Assembly: GCF_000189255.1 (NCBI RefSeq)
Contig: NZ_AEVS01000031.1
Span: 1 to 64,000, forward strand
Origin: Vibrio brasiliensis LMG 20546
GTDB lineage: Bacteria; Pseudomonadota; Gammaproteobacteria; Enterobacterales; Vibrionaceae
Direction: 5' to 3'
DNA length: 64,000 nt
Part shown: positions 47,448-57,072 of the stretch, piece after piece
Position numbering within the stretch: the stretch's first letter is position 1
Layout: each line of letters begins with the position of its first letter
Notes under the pieces: generated by a model
The model's input: the letters and a program-made list of their open reading frames with translations, nothing else
Databases searched by the model: none
Told to the model about the DNA's origin: nothing
Translations under genes and position numbers: made by a program

Positions 47448-47560
47448 GCTGAGCGGACTGCGCCCGATGGAGAGCTAGAACGCTACGCTTCGAGAGTTGA
47501 GAACGGACTTCGTCCTGCGAGAATTTAGAACGGGCTACGTCCTTCGAGAGGTGGGGTGGG
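47448..47560. repeat. GAGA/mini-hairpin repeat array (copy B)
   Basis: Four imperfect units, for example GAGAGTTGAGAACGGACTTC then GTCCTGC and GAGAATTTAGAACGGGCTAC then GTCCTTC, ending GAGAGGTGGGG. Same family as the arrays at 34134 and 62407. Confidence 0.8.
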
Positions 47561-47646
47561 TAGTGAATTGATAGAACCTTTAGTGTTAAAGACGTTGACA
47601 GAGCTTGCCCCTGCGAAGAGACAATATTCTCGCCTCTTAAAACCAG

Positions 47647-47672
47647 AAAAACCGCCCGAAGGCGGCTTTGGT
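47647..47672 (-). terminator. Terminator of the YfcC gene
   Basis: ACCGCC, CGAA loop, GGCGGC; on the minus strand the stem is followed by TTTTTC. A second hairpin, GGCTCAC/GTGAGCC, lies between it and the stop codon. Confidence 0.8.
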
Positions 47673-47713
47673 GGGCTCACTACCTTGTGAGCCAGAGTTA
47701 GGAAAGAATCCTA

Positions 47714-49162
47714 TTAGATTAGAGCACCGACACTTAGAACTACGATGCAGAACAGCGTTAGGATAGCGAGTAGTGGAGCAACCCATTTAACCCAACGAAC
47801 ATATGGAACACGAGCGATAGCTAAGCCACCCATAACGACAGCAGAGGTCGGGGTAATAAGGTTAACCAAGCCTGATGCTGATTGGTATGCAGTGATAACC
47901 AGGTCTCGACCAACGCCAGCAAAGTCTGCTAGTGGCGCCATAATTGGCATTGTTAGTACCGCCAGACCAGAAGTAGAAGGTACAAGGAATGACAGTAGGA
48001 TTTCGAGGAAGAACATCACGTTAATGAAGACGACTGATGATAGGCCAGTTACCATCTGCTCTGCAGAGAACAGGATAGTATCGGTAATCATACCTCGGTC
48101 CATTACTACCACGATACCGCGGGCAATACCTATGATTAGAGCAACACCGAGTAGGTCACGAGCACCATCAATAAAGCTGTTAGTGAAGTCCTCTTCGCTC
48201 ATACGAGCCACCAAGCCTACCAGGATTGTAGCAGCAAGGAACATTGCAGAGATTTCTGCCATCCACCAACCGGCAACTGATACGCCGTAGATCATCACAC
48301 CGAATGAACCACCGAAGATAGTCAGAATCACCTTACGAGTTGTTGTGAACTCCAGACCTTCGTCTGATTGGTTGCCAAGGAAGTGTGCTTTGTTCTCTTC
48401 GTATTTGTCGTAAACGATAGACTTAGTCTGATCTTCACGAACCATGCGAGCATAGCGCATCACGTAAGCAACACAGATACCGTAGCCAACAACCAGCATA
48501 AAGGCACGTAGCATGATGCCGTCAGTGAAAGGAATACCTGAAGCGTTTGCTGCGATAACGGTCGCAAACGGGTTGATTGTAGAGCCTAGTACACCGATAC
48601 CTGCACCTAGCAGTACTGTCGCTGCTGCAACCAGAGGGTCAAAACGTGCAGCCATCATGACAGGAACAAGTAGGGTGTAAAACGGTAGTGATTCCTCAGC
48701 CATGCCGTAGACAGTACCACCTGCAGCGAACAGCGCCATCAGGATAGGTATCATCATCTCTTCTCGCCCTTGTAGACGATGAGTAACACGCTCGATACCT
48801 GCATCAATCGCGCCCGTCTTAGTTACAAGACCCAGGAAACCACCGATGATTAGAATAAACAGCGAAACGTCGATAGCCGCTGCTTCGTAGCTGTTGTGGT
48901 CGTAGAAACCATCGATAGGTGCAAGCAGTACATCGATAACACCTTGAGGGTTTCCTTCAACCGCCTGATAGGTGCCTGTTACTGGGACTTCACGACCCAG
49001 ATCTTCGTTCATTGCTCGGTCGTATTGGCCTGCTGGAACGATCCAGGTCAGCATAGCGACCAGCGCGATTAAGACAAAAAGAATGGTGTATGCAGAAGGG
49101 AATTTAAAGTTGGCAAAGAAGCCGCCTTTTTTTTCTTCAGTCGGTACAGTTTGGGTTGTCAT
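47714..49162 (-). CDS. YfcC-family transporter, candidate arginine/ornithine carrier
   Basis: A 482-aa inner-membrane transporter of the YfcC/DcuC superfamily, with about 12 helices. The N-terminus reads FPSAYTILFVLIALVAMLTWIVPAGQYDR, then AGGTVYGMAEESLPFYTLLVP and SASGLVNLITPTSAVVMGGLAIAR, all typical. Substrate is not proven by sequence. Because it directly precedes arcA on the same strand, a role in arginine uptake or arginine-ornithine exchange is the obvious inference; it is not of the classical APC-type ArcD. Its ribosome binding site follows a 12-bp hairpin. Confidence 0.82.
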   Translation of the reverse strand: MTTQTVPTEEKKGGFFANFKFPSAYTILFVLIALVAMLTWIVPAGQYDRAMNEDLGREVPVTGTYQAVEGNPQGVIDVLLAPIDGFYDHNSYEAAAIDVSLFILIIGGFLGLVTKTGAIDAGIERVTHRLQGREEMMIPILMALFAAGGTVYGMAEESLPFYTLLVPVMMAARFDPLVAAATVLLGAGIGVLGSTINPFATVIAANASGIPFTDGIMLRAFMLVVGYGICVAYVMRYARMVREDQTKSIVYDKYEENKAHFLGNQSDEGLEFTTTRKVILTIFGGSFGVMIYGVSVAGWWMAEISAMFLAATILVGLVARMSEEDFTNSFIDGARDLLGVALIIGIARGIVVVMDRGMITDTILFSAEQMVTGLSSVVFINVMFFLEILLSFLVPSTSGLAVLTMPIMAPLADFAGVGRDLVITAYQSASGLVNLITPTSAVVMGGLAIARVPYVRWVKWVAPLLAILTLFCIVVLSVGALI

Positions 49163-49174
49163 GGCTATCTCCTT

Positions 49175-49204
49175 ACTTTTATTTATATACCAATAAATAA
49201 AAGT
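49175..49204 (-). promoter_or_regulatory. Leader hairpin next to the YfcC gene ribosome binding site
   Basis: ACTTTTATTTAT, six-base loop, ATAAATAAAAGT: a perfect 12-bp A/T stem in the 5' leader. On the minus strand it ends directly against AAGGAG, the ribosome binding site. Confidence 0.6.
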
Positions 49205-49606
49205 GAATCAGCGACTAATTGTTATTAATAATTAAATAACTTATTGGTAGGGTAAGTTATTGGTATTCGACTTAATGATTAGGACGTTATATTTACTGCC
49301 CTTTGGCATTATTTTATAAGCAATAACGTGGAATTAACCTTGGTGATCTTCACAAAAACATTCAGATAAAAGCAGCTTGGATTTAGAGCTAGATTTTACT
49401 CGGGTTATTTGTTTGAAATAGGCGGATTAATATTCTTATGTGCTTGACTGGAACTAGGGTGGAACAAGCACTTATTGGCTGTTTTTGATTTGACGGGAAT
49501 TTTATTCAAACGTTGGGATTAAAATGCATAAAGAGTTTTCGAACACTTTATTGATTAAAGTCAAAAATAAAATGTGATCTGAATTTTTTACACTAAACAA
49601 AATAAA

Positions 49607-49630
49607 AAAGGGAGCCGAAGCTCCCTTTCT
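49607..49630 (-). terminator. Terminator of dcuA
   Basis: AAAGGGAGC, CGAA loop, GCTCCCTTT, 15 bp beyond the dcuA stop; a long A-run gives the U-tract on the minus strand. Confidence 0.88.
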
Positions 49631-49644
49631 AACATGGGTATTTA

Positions 49645-50952
49645 TTAGATGAATAAACCGCCAAACGTAAAGCCAAGTGCAACCGCTGAAGCAATAGTGA
49701 CCACACCAGGGATGAAGAACGGGTGGTTAAACACATACTTACCAATGCGCGTTGAGCCCGTATCGTCCATCTCTACAGCTGCAAGCAGAGTAGGGTAAGT
49801 AGGCAGAACGAACAATGCACTTACTGCAGCAAACGAAGCCACTGCCGTTAGTGGAGCAACACCAATAGCCAGTGCCGCAGGCATTAGAGCTACGGTAGTT
49901 GCACCTTGTGAGTACAGCAGCATTGAAGCAAAGAACAGTACCATTGCTAGCATCCAAGGGTAGTCAGCCAGAAGCTCACCAGCCACTTCTTTGATGCCAT
50001 CAACGTGTGCGTTTACAAATGTAGAACCAAGCCATGCTACACCAAGAACACACACACAAGCTGTCATACCAGAGCGGAATGTTGCAGCCGATGGGATTTT
50101 AGAGGCATCAATCTTAGTGATCAGTACGATTGCAGCAGCAGCGGCAAGCATCACAGTCATGATCGCTTCGTTACGGCCAAGGGCTGGATCTTTGATTAGG
50201 CCTACTGAACCTGAGATAGCGGCTGCGTAGCAGACAACAAAGCCGATTGCAGCAAGGAAGATGTAAGTCGCCGTCTTAGCTGTTGGCAGGATTTCGCGTT
50301 TAGTTTCTGTCGCTAGCTTAATCAGACCTTTTTCAAGACGTTCCTGATAGATAGGATCATCTTTAAGCTCACTTCCCATGAAGTTAGCCACAAAAGCACC
50401 AATCATACAGGCAATAAATGTCGTTGGAATACATACCGCTAACAGTGTCAGGTAGTCAACGCCCATTGGCGCCAGCATTGCTGCGAAAGCAACGACTGCA
50501 GCAGAAATTGGCGATGCAGTGATCGCGATCTGAGAAGCAACAACAGCAATCGATAGTGGACGAGAAGGACGAACGCCCTGACCTTTAGCGACTTCAGCAA
50601 TGACAGGCAGTGTTGAGAACGCAGTATGTCCTGTACCTGCCATTAGCGTCATGACGAAAGTTACAATTGGCGCATAAAAGGTGATGCGCTCAGGGTGTTT
50701 ACGCAAAAAGTTTTCTGCCACTTGCACTAGCCAGTCCATACCACCGGCAACCTGCATTGCTGCGATAGCTGTGATTACAGACATGATGATGAGAATAACG
50801 TCGACCGGGATAAAGGCTTGGCTAGTAGGTACGCCAAGAACCAGAGACAGCGCGATCACGCCCGCACCACCTGCTAAACCAATTCCGATACCGCCGATTC
50901 TTGCCCCTAAATAGATAAAGAGCAGGACGACAAATAGTTCGACTGCCACCAT
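49645..50952 (-). CDS. dcuA: Anaerobic C4-dicarboxylate transporter (DcuA/DcuB family)
   Basis: Inner-membrane exchanger of fumarate, aspartate, malate and succinate. The 435-aa protein has about 10-12 helices and the family stretches LFIYLGARIGGIGIGLAGG, TLMAGTGHTAFSTLPVIAEVAKG and VVASQIAITASPISAAVVAF. It lies downstream of aspA as dcuA does in E. coli, where aspartate enters, is deaminated to fumarate and supports fumarate respiration. A terminator between the two genes argues for independent transcription. Confidence 0.93.
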   Translation of the reverse strand: MVAVELFVVLLFIYLGARIGGIGIGLAGGAGVIALSLVLGVPTSQAFIPVDVILIIMSVITAIAAMQVAGGMDWLVQVAENFLRKHPERITFYAPIVTFVMTLMAGTGHTAFSTLPVIAEVAKGQGVRPSRPLSIAVVASQIAITASPISAAVVAFAAMLAPMGVDYLTLLAVCIPTTFIACMIGAFVANFMGSELKDDPIYQERLEKGLIKLATETKREILPTAKTATYIFLAAIGFVVCYAAAISGSVGLIKDPALGRNEAIMTVMLAAAAAIVLITKIDASKIPSAATFRSGMTACVCVLGVAWLGSTFVNAHVDGIKEVAGELLADYPWMLAMVLFFASMLLYSQGATTVALMPAALAIGVAPLTAVASFAAVSALFVLPTYPTLLAAVEMDDTGSTRIGKYVFNHPFFIPGVVTIASAVALGFTFGGLFI

Positions 50953-50975
50953 ATTGATACCTCATAAATGTAAAT

Positions 50976-50991
50976 GATAATTCTGATTATC
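50976..50991. promoter_or_regulatory. Inverted repeat in the dcuA leader
   Basis: GATAAT-TCTG-ATTATC, 24 bp before the dcuA start. The half-sites recall Fur hexamers but the spacing is not that of a Fur box. Confidence 0.3.
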
Positions 50992-51072
50992 TAACGACTC
51001 AGTGTCTAAGTGGTTAGATAATAGGAATTGAAAAAACCTTGCTTAAAGTATGGTTAACCGTATGAGAGCCTA

Positions 51073-51099
51073 AAAAAGGGCTCCTTGGGAGCCCTTTTT
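51073..51099 (-). terminator. Terminator of aspA
   Basis: AAAAAGGGCTCC, TTG loop, GGAGCCCTTTTT: a 12-bp perfect stem just beyond the aspA stop. Confidence 0.92.
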
Positions 51100-51107
51100 C
51101 GCTGCGA

Positions 51108-52559
51108 TTACTCGTAGCGTTTCGCTTTATACGTTGGGTGCATAAAGTTTTCAACAGAAAGAATATCGTCTAACTCTTCTTCAGTTAGCAGACCACGTTC
51201 CAGGACAACCTCACGAACACTCTTACCTGTTTCTGCACAGATCTTACCGACGATATCGCCTTCATGGTGACCGATGTATGGGTTTAGGTAAGTAACGATA
51301 CCGATTGAGTTGTAAACGTAGTTCTCACAAACTTCTTTGTTCACCGTGATGCCATCAATACACTTATCGCGTAGGTTGACACATGCGTTGTGAAGCAGAG
51401 AAATTGACTCAAACACGCTCTGTGCGATTACTGGTTCCATAACGTTTAGCTGTAGCTGACCGCCTTCTGCCGCGAAAGAAACCGTGTTGTCGTTACCCAG
51501 AACTTTAAAGCAAACTTGGTTTACTACTTCAGGGATTACAGGGTTTACCTTAGCAGGCATGATAGAAGAGCCTGCTTGCATTTCTGGAAGGTTCAGCTCG
51601 TTTAGACCAGCGCGTGGGCCAGAAGAAAGTAGACGCAGGTCGTTACAGATCTTCGATAGCTTCACAGCTAAACGCTTAAGCGCACCGTGGGTCATTACGT
51701 AAGCACCACAGTCTGAAGTCGCTTCGATTAGGTCTTCAGCAGGAACTACTTCCAGACCAGTTACTTCAGCCAGGTGTTTAACTGCCAGAGCCTGGTAACC
51801 TGTAGGAGCATTCAGACCAGTACCGATAGCCGTTGCACCAAGGTTGATCTCTAGTAGTAGTTTAGAGGTGTAGTCTAGCGCACGAATTTCTTCGTTTAGC
51901 GTCACTGCCCATGCGTGGAACTCTTGACCTACGGTCATAGGAACTGCGTCCTGAAGCTGAGTACGACCCATCTTCAATACGTCTTTGAATTCTTGTGCTT
52001 TTAGCTCGAATGCACCTTTTAGGTACTCGATCGCTTCCATCAGTTGATGAACACTGTTGTATACCGCAATACGGAAACCTGTTGGGTACGCACAGTTAGT
52101 CGACTGACTCTTGTTCACGTGATCGTTAGGGTTGATGAACTCATATTGGCCTTTTTCCTTGCCCATAAGTTCAAGTGCAACGTTAGCGATAACTTCGTTA
52201 GTGTTCATGTTCACTGACGTGCCTGCACCGCCCTGGAATACGTCTGAAGGGAACTGATCCATGCACTTACCTGTTTCAAGGATCAAATCACACGCTTCTA
52301 GAATGTAGTTAGCAACGTCTTTAGGAATTGCGCCAAGCTCTTTGTTAGCAAGCGCTGCAGCTTTCTTCGTCATGACCATACCGCGAACAAATTCAGGTAC
52401 ATCTGAGATCGTAGTATTAGAAATGTTGAAGTTTTCGATTGCGCGAAGAGTGTGGATACCGTAGTAAGCGTCAGCAGGTACGTGACGTTCACCTAGTAGG
52501 TCTTCTTCGATACGAGTAGCTGGATTAGCCTTTTGAGGGGCATCAGTTAGGGTAGCCAT
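51108..52559 (-). CDS. aspA: Aspartate ammonia-lyase (aspartase)
   Basis: Converts aspartate to fumarate and ammonia. The 483-aa protein has [34 protein letters not shown], the [19 protein letters not shown] substrate region, and the superfamily signature [20 protein letters not shown] with the catalytic Ser. With dcuA it forms the aspartate-to-fumarate route and, as in E. coli, it lies beside fxsA (divergent here). Confidence 0.97.
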   Translation of the reverse strand: MATLTDAPQKANPATRIEEDLLGERHVPADAYYGIHTLRAIENFNISNTTISDVPEFVRGMVMTKKAAALANKELGAIPKDVANYILEACDLILETGKCMDQFPSDVFQGGAGTSVNMNTNEVIANVALELMGKEKGQYEFINPNDHVNKSQSTNCAYPTGFRIAVYNSVHQLMEAIEYLKGAFELKAQEFKDVLKMGRTQLQDAVPMTVGQEFHAWAVTLNEEIRALDYTSKLLLEINLGATAIGTGLNAPTGYQALAVKHLAEVTGLEVVPAEDLIEATSDCGAYVMTHGALKRLAVKLSKICNDLRLLSSGPRAGLNELNLPEMQAGSSIMPAKVNPVIPEVVNQVCFKVLGNDNTVSFAAEGGQLQLNVMEPVIAQSVFESISLLHNACVNLRDKCIDGITVNKEVCENYVYNSIGIVTYLNPYIGHHEGDIVGKICAETGKSVREVVLERGLLTEEELDDILSVENFMHPTYKAKRYE

Positions 52560-52887
52560 ACAGGATCCTTAGAGATTTATTCTGATAATGAAGTTTAATT
52601 CTAGCCATTCTGTAGTTAAGGAATCCATTCGGCAGAATTTTTGGCTGTATAATCCGTCCTGACTTATGTGGCACATAATACTGTACCTAGCATTTAAAAA
52701 TAGTAACTTGATCACCTTTTTTGCTTTTGTTTAGTTAAAGTTTTGCAAGATATGAACAGGGTATTAATAACCCTTTAGTAGTAGGGGTTTATTGAGTGTT
52801 TTATCACATCCTTGTCACGTTTTTTTACTGCTTTGATTTGAGCTCGTTCAGCAGAGCACGTACACTGAAGCCAACAAAGGAGGGCTC
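52560..52887. other. Divergent aspA-fxsA promoter region
   Basis: 328 bp, A/T-rich, without a gene. I see TATGTGGCACATAA near 52666, a short palindrome-like stretch, but no confident CRP or FNR site. A strong AAAGGAGGG ribosome binding site precedes fxsA. Confidence 0.55.
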
Positions 52888-53403
52888 GTGTTTCCTATCT
52901 TATTATTGCTGTTTATCTTCGTTCCTATTATTGAAATAGGCCTGTTTATTCAGGTTGGTGGCTATCTGGGTTTGTGGCCAACAATCGCATTAGTGTTAAT
53001 CACCGCTTTTGTCGGTGCTTCTTTGGTACGTAGTCAGGGAATTCAGACATTAATGTCTGTACAAGGGCGCCTTCAGCAGGGTGAATTACCAGCTCAGCAA
53101 ATCTTCGAAGGTGTGATGTTGGCTGTAGCAGGTGTGCTGTTGCTAACTCCAGGCTTTATGACAGATGCGTTGGGTATGCTGGTTCTGCTACCAGCACCTA
53201 GAGCGGTTATCGCCAAGTACCTAATGAGCAAAATGGTAGTCAAGTCTGTAGGTGGTGGATTCCACGGCAGCTTCCATGGCGACCAGTTTGGCCATAACCC
53301 ATTTGACCATGGTCGTTCTCACTATGATGACCCGAAGCAGGGCTCGACGTTTGAGGGTGAGTATGAACGTAAAGACGACGATGAGCACAACAGACTGAAA
53401 TAG
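52888..53403 (+). CDS. fxsA: FxsA family membrane protein
   Basis: A 171-aa protein with three to four hydrophobic segments in the first 110 residues (FPILLLLFIFVPIIEIGLFI; LWPTIALVLITAFVGASLV; GVMLAVAGVLLLTPGFMTDA), the FxsA core, and a hydrophilic His-rich C-terminal tail (GGGFHGSFHGDQFGHNPFDH). E. coli FxsA modulates phage T7 exclusion by the F plasmid; its native role is unknown. The start is GTG behind AAAGGAGGG. The His-rich tail may bind metal but this is common in the family. Confidence 0.92.
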   Translation: MFPILLLLFIFVPIIEIGLFIQVGGYLGLWPTIALVLITAFVGASLVRSQGIQTLMSVQGRLQQGELPAQQIFEGVMLAVAGVLLLTPGFMTDALGMLVLLPAPRAVIAKYLMSKMVVKSVGGGFHGSFHGDQFGHNPFDHGRSHYDDPKQGSTFEGEYERKDDDEHNRLK

Positions 53404-53739
53404 TCGGGATGAATGTTAATAAAGGCGCTGAAATAGCGCCTTTTTTTATGCCTGCTACCAGTGACATAAATTAGAGTAAATATGCTATTAATTAGCAAAA
53501 GCTTAAGTAATTCAGCCTTCTAGTCTCAAAAATGAAACTTCTGTTATCCCGTTTTGTTGAAAATTTGATAGTGCTTCAATTATTCATCATGTGTATGAGA
53601 TCGAAATCTCACTGTCACTGAATGTAATTTTTTGTTTCATAAAAAACGTCAACACTGGACATGATTTATTAATAAGTAATCACACAAATAGTGATTTGGA
53701 ACACGCTTTCTAGTTGTTGTTCGACATTGGAAGCGATGC
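53404..53739. other. Gap between fxsA and the nuclease gene
   Basis: 336 bp. It starts with the fxsA terminator (AAAGGCGCTG/TAGCGCCTTT with a T-run, 53421-53448). The rest is A/T-rich promoter-like DNA for the nuclease gene, with nothing else I can name. Confidence 0.6.
53421..53448 (+). terminator. Terminator of fxsA
   Basis: AAAGGCGCT, GAAAT loop, AGCGCCTTT followed by four more T residues. Confidence 0.92.
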
Positions 53740-56349
53740 ATGGTGGATAACATGAAACAAAAATTTACTCCAACGCTACTCGCAGCAGTGGTAGCAGGTG
53801 CTCTCTCGTCTCCAGCAATGGCAGACGTAATTATTTCTCAGTATGTAGAAGGTGGTAGCAACAACAAGGCGATTGAAATTGCTAACACTGGTGATAGCGC
53901 CGTTTCTCTAGATGGCTACGAGCTGGCGAAAAAGACGAATGGTAAAGGCGACTGGAATAGCCATCTATCTCTTAGTGGTCAGGTACTAGCAGCTGAAAGT
54001 GTGCTGGTCGTAGCGAACTCTCAAGCTAGTCAAGATATTAAAGATATCGCTGATATCTTAAACGGTTCTGTACTTACCTTTAACGGTGATGATCCTGTTG
54101 CATTGCTAAAAGACGGCGTTGAACACGATGTTCTGGGTGTAATGAATGACGTTGATTTTGCTAAAGACGTAACATTAGTTCGTAATTCGGATGCGATGAC
54201 GCCATCTTCTACTTATGACGCTTCTCAATGGTCATCACTACCGAAAGACAGTATTGAAGGCCTTGGCGTTCTGGATGGTGGTACAGCACCTGAGCCGTTT
54301 GCCTGTACTCAGGATGGAGCGCAGCCAACCTTTACTTCTATTCAGGAGATTCAAGGTGAAGGTGATACCTCTCCATTTATTAACGGTTACCCATACATCA
54401 CTGACGAAGAGTTCTTTGTTAAAGGTGTTGTAAGTGCAGTAACAACAGGTCTGACAAAAGGCTTCTACCTACAAGCGCTAACGGACGACTACAACCCGGA
54501 AACATCAGAAGGTCTGTTTGTACACACTAACCAGTCTAGTTCTGACCTGAAGGCTGGCGATGTTGTTTGTGTCAAAGGTAAGGTACAAGAGTACTACAAC
54601 CATACGCAGCTAAAAGCTGAAAACAACAACTGGGTGAAGCAGGGTGAGCAAGCAGCACCAAGTGCAACTGATATCGAAATTTTATCGACTGACGCAAACT
54701 TTGACCGCACTCTAGAGCGTTACGAAGGCATGTTAGTTAGAACGACTGAAGCATTGGATATGCGTGTAACTCGTACGTTCGGCTATGATTACGCCGCTCG
54801 CCGAAACAACATGGTACTTGCTCAGGGCCGTATCAGCATGCAGCCAAACCAGAACTTCGCAGCAGGTTCTGAAGAAGCTAAACAGCAAAGTATCGAAAAC
54901 GCAGAGCGTCGCCTGTACGTAGAGTCAGATGCGAAAGCAGCGAACGGTGAAGTCCCGTACTACCCAGACTTTGGTCGTACAGATGTAGATCAAGATGGTT
55001 CGACAGAAGATTACATCCGTATCGACGATACGATTGTTGGTCTTGAGGGTGTAATTACCTACAGCTACGGTGACTACCGTCTGATTCCAACCAATACCCT
55101 AACCAGCGAAAACTTTATTCGTAACGACCCTCGTACTGATGATATCGAGATGAAAGAGGGTGACTTACGTATCGCTACATTTAATGTATTGAACTACTTC
55201 AACTCGCCATTTGGTGGCGATGCGAATCCGCATGGTGATAACCGTGGTGCGAATAGTTACGAAGAGTTTGAAGTACAGCAAGCGAAGATCGTTAACGCAA
55301 TTCTACGTCTGGATGCTGACATCATTGGCCTGATGGAAATTGAAAACAACGGCTTTGGTGATAGTGGTGCAATTCGTCAGCTGGTTGACCAACTAAACTC
55401 GCGTATTGAGAAGAAGAAAGACCGTTACGATATCGTTGCGATCGACTCTAATGGCGACAAAGTGACAGACGAGAACGACTACATCGGTACTGACGTCATT
55501 ACAACAGGCGTAATTTACCGTCCGAAAGTAGTTAAGCTAAAAGAGTCTCGCGTTATCCCTATGCCAAGTCAGCAAGCTCCTGAAGTATTGGATGACAACG
55601 GTAAAGTGATTGAAGATGGTAAGAACTACCAACGTGACTCACTAGCGCCAACCTTTAAAGTTAAAGGTACTAAAGAGAAGATCACTGTGGCAATCAACCA
55701 CCTTAAATCGAAAGGTTCTAAGTGTTGGGAAGATGCAGCACCTGTAGAGCAGGGTGGTCAAGGTGGTCAGGATCTCGATAAGCAGGGTTCTTGTGAGAAC
55801 TTCCGTGTGGCAGCAGCGGTTGCTCTGGGCGATGCTCTGAATGAAATCGACGGTCACAAAGTGATTCTTGGTGATTTGAACGCTTATGGTATGGAAGATC
55901 CACTGCTAGTGCTGACAGATTACAGTGAAGAGAAATACGGTAAGACGATCAAAGCTGCACGTAATACCTACATCGATGGTCAGGTTCAGTTCGGTGACGA
56001 AGGTGCGGTAATCACAGACAGCTACGGCTACATCAATGCAGTAGCGAAAGCGCATCCAAACAGCTGGAGCTACTCATACAATGATGAAGTGGGCGCTCTC
56101 GATCACCTGCTAATGAGCCCAAGCCTAGAGAAGCACTTTGTTGATGCAACTGACTGGCATATCAATGGTGGTGAGTCGAAGCTGTTTGACTACAACGAAG
56201 AGTACAAGGGTGACCTACCTAAGTACAACGACCACTTCCGTTCTTCTGACCACGATCCAGCGGTTCTGGAACTAAACATGGCAGGTTCATTTGGCTTTGG
56301 TGCCATGATGTCACTGTTTGGTCTGGCTCTATGGCGTCGTCGTAAGTAG
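53740..56349 (+). CDS. ExeM/NucH-type extracellular endonuclease with GlyGly-CTERM tail
   Basis: An 869-aa secreted nuclease related to Shewanella ExeM and V. cholerae Xds. A signal peptide ends near AMA/DVI (residue 28). Residues about 29-140 form a lamin-tail-like domain (IISQYVEGGSNNKAIEIANT), about 210-330 an OB-fold-like segment, and 475-845 the endonuclease/exonuclease/phosphatase domain with RIATFNVLNYF, GLMEIENN, VILGDLNAYG, DHLL and SSDHDPAVLEL. The C-terminus GSFGFGAMMSLFGLALWRRRK (split at 850-869) is a GlyGly-CTERM sorting tail processed by rhombosortase and linked to type II secretion. GGAAG six bases upstream favours the ATG at 53740. Likely used to degrade external DNA for phosphate or biofilm turnover. 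Confidence 0.9.
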   Translation: MVDNMKQKFTPTLLAAVVAGALSSPAMADVIISQYVEGGSNNKAIEIANTGDSAVSLDGYELAKKTNGKGDWNSHLSLSGQVLAAESVLVVANSQASQDIKDIADILNGSVLTFNGDDPVALLKDGVEHDVLGVMNDVDFAKDVTLVRNSDAMTPSSTYDASQWSSLPKDSIEGLGVLDGGTAPEPFACTQDGAQPTFTSIQEIQGEGDTSPFINGYPYITDEEFFVKGVVSAVTTGLTKGFYLQALTDDYNPETSEGLFVHTNQSSSDLKAGDVVCVKGKVQEYYNHTQLKAENNNWVKQGEQAAPSATDIEILSTDANFDRTLERYEGMLVRTTEALDMRVTRTFGYDYAARRNNMVLAQGRISMQPNQNFAAGSEEAKQQSIENAERRLYVESDAKAANGEVPYYPDFGRTDVDQDGSTEDYIRIDDTIVGLEGVITYSYGDYRLIPTNTLTSENFIRNDPRTDDIEMKEGDLRIATFNVLNYFNSPFGGDANPHGDNRGANSYEEFEVQQAKIVNAILRLDADIIGLMEIENNGFGDSGAIRQLVDQLNSRIEKKKDRYDIVAIDSNGDKVTDENDYIGTDVITTGVIYRPKVVKLKESRVIPMPSQQAPEVLDDNGKVIEDGKNYQRDSLAPTFKVKGTKEKITVAINHLKSKGSKCWEDAAPVEQGGQGGQDLDKQGSCENFRVAAAVALGDALNEIDGHKVILGDLNAYGMEDPLLVLTDYSEEKYGKTIKAARNTYIDGQVQFGDEGAVITDSYGYINAVAKAHPNSWSYSYNDEVGALDHLLMSPSLEKHFVDATDWHINGGESKLFDYNEEYKGDLPKYNDHFRSSDHDPAVLELNMAGSFGFGAMMSLFGLALWRRRK

Positions 56350-56373
56350 ATCTAAATTGATACTGTAAATGAT

Positions 56374-56402
56374 TAAGGCCAGTGAAAGCTGGCCTTATTT
56401 TA
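56374..56402 (+). terminator. Terminator of the nuclease gene
   Basis: TAAGGCCAG, TGAAAG loop, CTGGCCTTA followed by TTTTAT. Confidence 0.9.
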
Positions 56403-56484
56403 TCGTTTCCGCTTGCCTTTCTTTGCTCATATTGCACAATACCCGCCCTTAACCAAGAAATTTATCAACGCTAGTCCTGAAGTC

Positions 56485-57072
56485 ATGCTGCTGATCATCG
56501 ATAACTACGACTCTTTTACTTACAACCTTTACCAGTACTTCTGTGAGCTGGGTGCAGAGGTGAAAGTGGTGCGTAATGATGAAATCACAGTCGAGGAGAT
56601 AGAAGCGTTGGCTCCGACTCACTTGGTTATCTCACCGGGCCCATGTACCCCGAACGAGGCTGGTGTGTCGCTGCAAGCCATCGAGTATTTTGCCGATAAG
56701 CTACCGATTTTAGGTGTCTGCTTAGGTCACCAGGCGATCGCTCAGGTGTTTGGTGGTGAGGTTGTGCGTGCCCGTCAGGTAATGCACGGAAAAACATCAC
56801 CAATCCGTCATAATGATCACAGTGTTTTCTCTGGCCTGAATAATCCGTTGACGGTAACCCGCTATCACTCACTGGTTGTTAAAAACGGGACTTTGCCTGA
56901 CTGTTTTGAACTGACAGCATGGACAGAGCTGGAAGATGGCTCGATGGATGAGATCATGGGCTACCAACATAAAACCTTGCCAATTGATGCGGTACAGTTT
57001 CACCCTGAATCGATTAAAACAGAGCAAGGACACCAGATTCTGGCTAACTTTCTCGCTCGTCGACCAATTTAA
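56485..57072 (+). CDS. pabA: Aminodeoxychorismate synthase, glutamine amidotransferase component
   Basis: Supplies ammonia from glutamine to PabB for p-aminobenzoate (folate) synthesis; close to TrpG. The 195-aa protein starts [19 protein letters not shown], contains the nucleophile cysteine in [17 protein letters not shown] and the His-Glu pair in [14 protein letters not shown]. Proteins of this type can serve both pabA and trpG; the location next to astC, a frequent pabA-argD neighbourhood, supports pabA. The 24-codon open extension upstream is not family-like and is discarded. Confidence 0.93.
   Translation: MLLIIDNYDSFTYNLYQYFCELGAEVKVVRNDEITVEEIEALAPTHLVISPGPCTPNEAGVSLQAIEYFADKLPILGVCLGHQAIAQVFGGEVVRARQVMHGKTSPIRHNDHSVFSGLNNPLTVTRYHSLVVKNGTLPDCFELTAWTELEDGSMDEIMGYQHKTLPIDAVQFHPESIKTEQGHQILANFLARRPI

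Larger units (their letters stand above)
46919..47713. other. 795-bp gap between arcA and the YfcC gene
   Basis: The longest gene-free stretch. It is A/T-rich and contains palindromes GTGAATTTATTTATTCAC (46990-47007) and TGAATTATTCA (about 47179), a CRP-like site (47346-47361), a GAGA repeat array (47448-47560) and a terminator (47647-47672). No ORF above 60 codons, tRNA or riboswitch was recognised. An sRNA is possible but I have no positive sign of one. Confidence 0.6.
49163..49644. other. 482-bp gap between the YfcC gene and dcuA
   Basis: A/T-rich. The left end carries the leader hairpin of the YfcC gene (49175-49204) and the right end the dcuA terminator: GGGAGC, CGAA, GCTCCC at 49607-49630 with an A-run. 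A distant inverted repeat ACGTTAT/ATAACGT lies near 49285-49332. No gene is seen. Confidence 0.6.

Noticed and set aside
50976-50991. GATAAT-n4-ATTATC before dcuA as a Fur box
   Set aside because: Fur boxes need three hexamers or 19 bp; the spacing is wrong and dcuA is not an iron gene.
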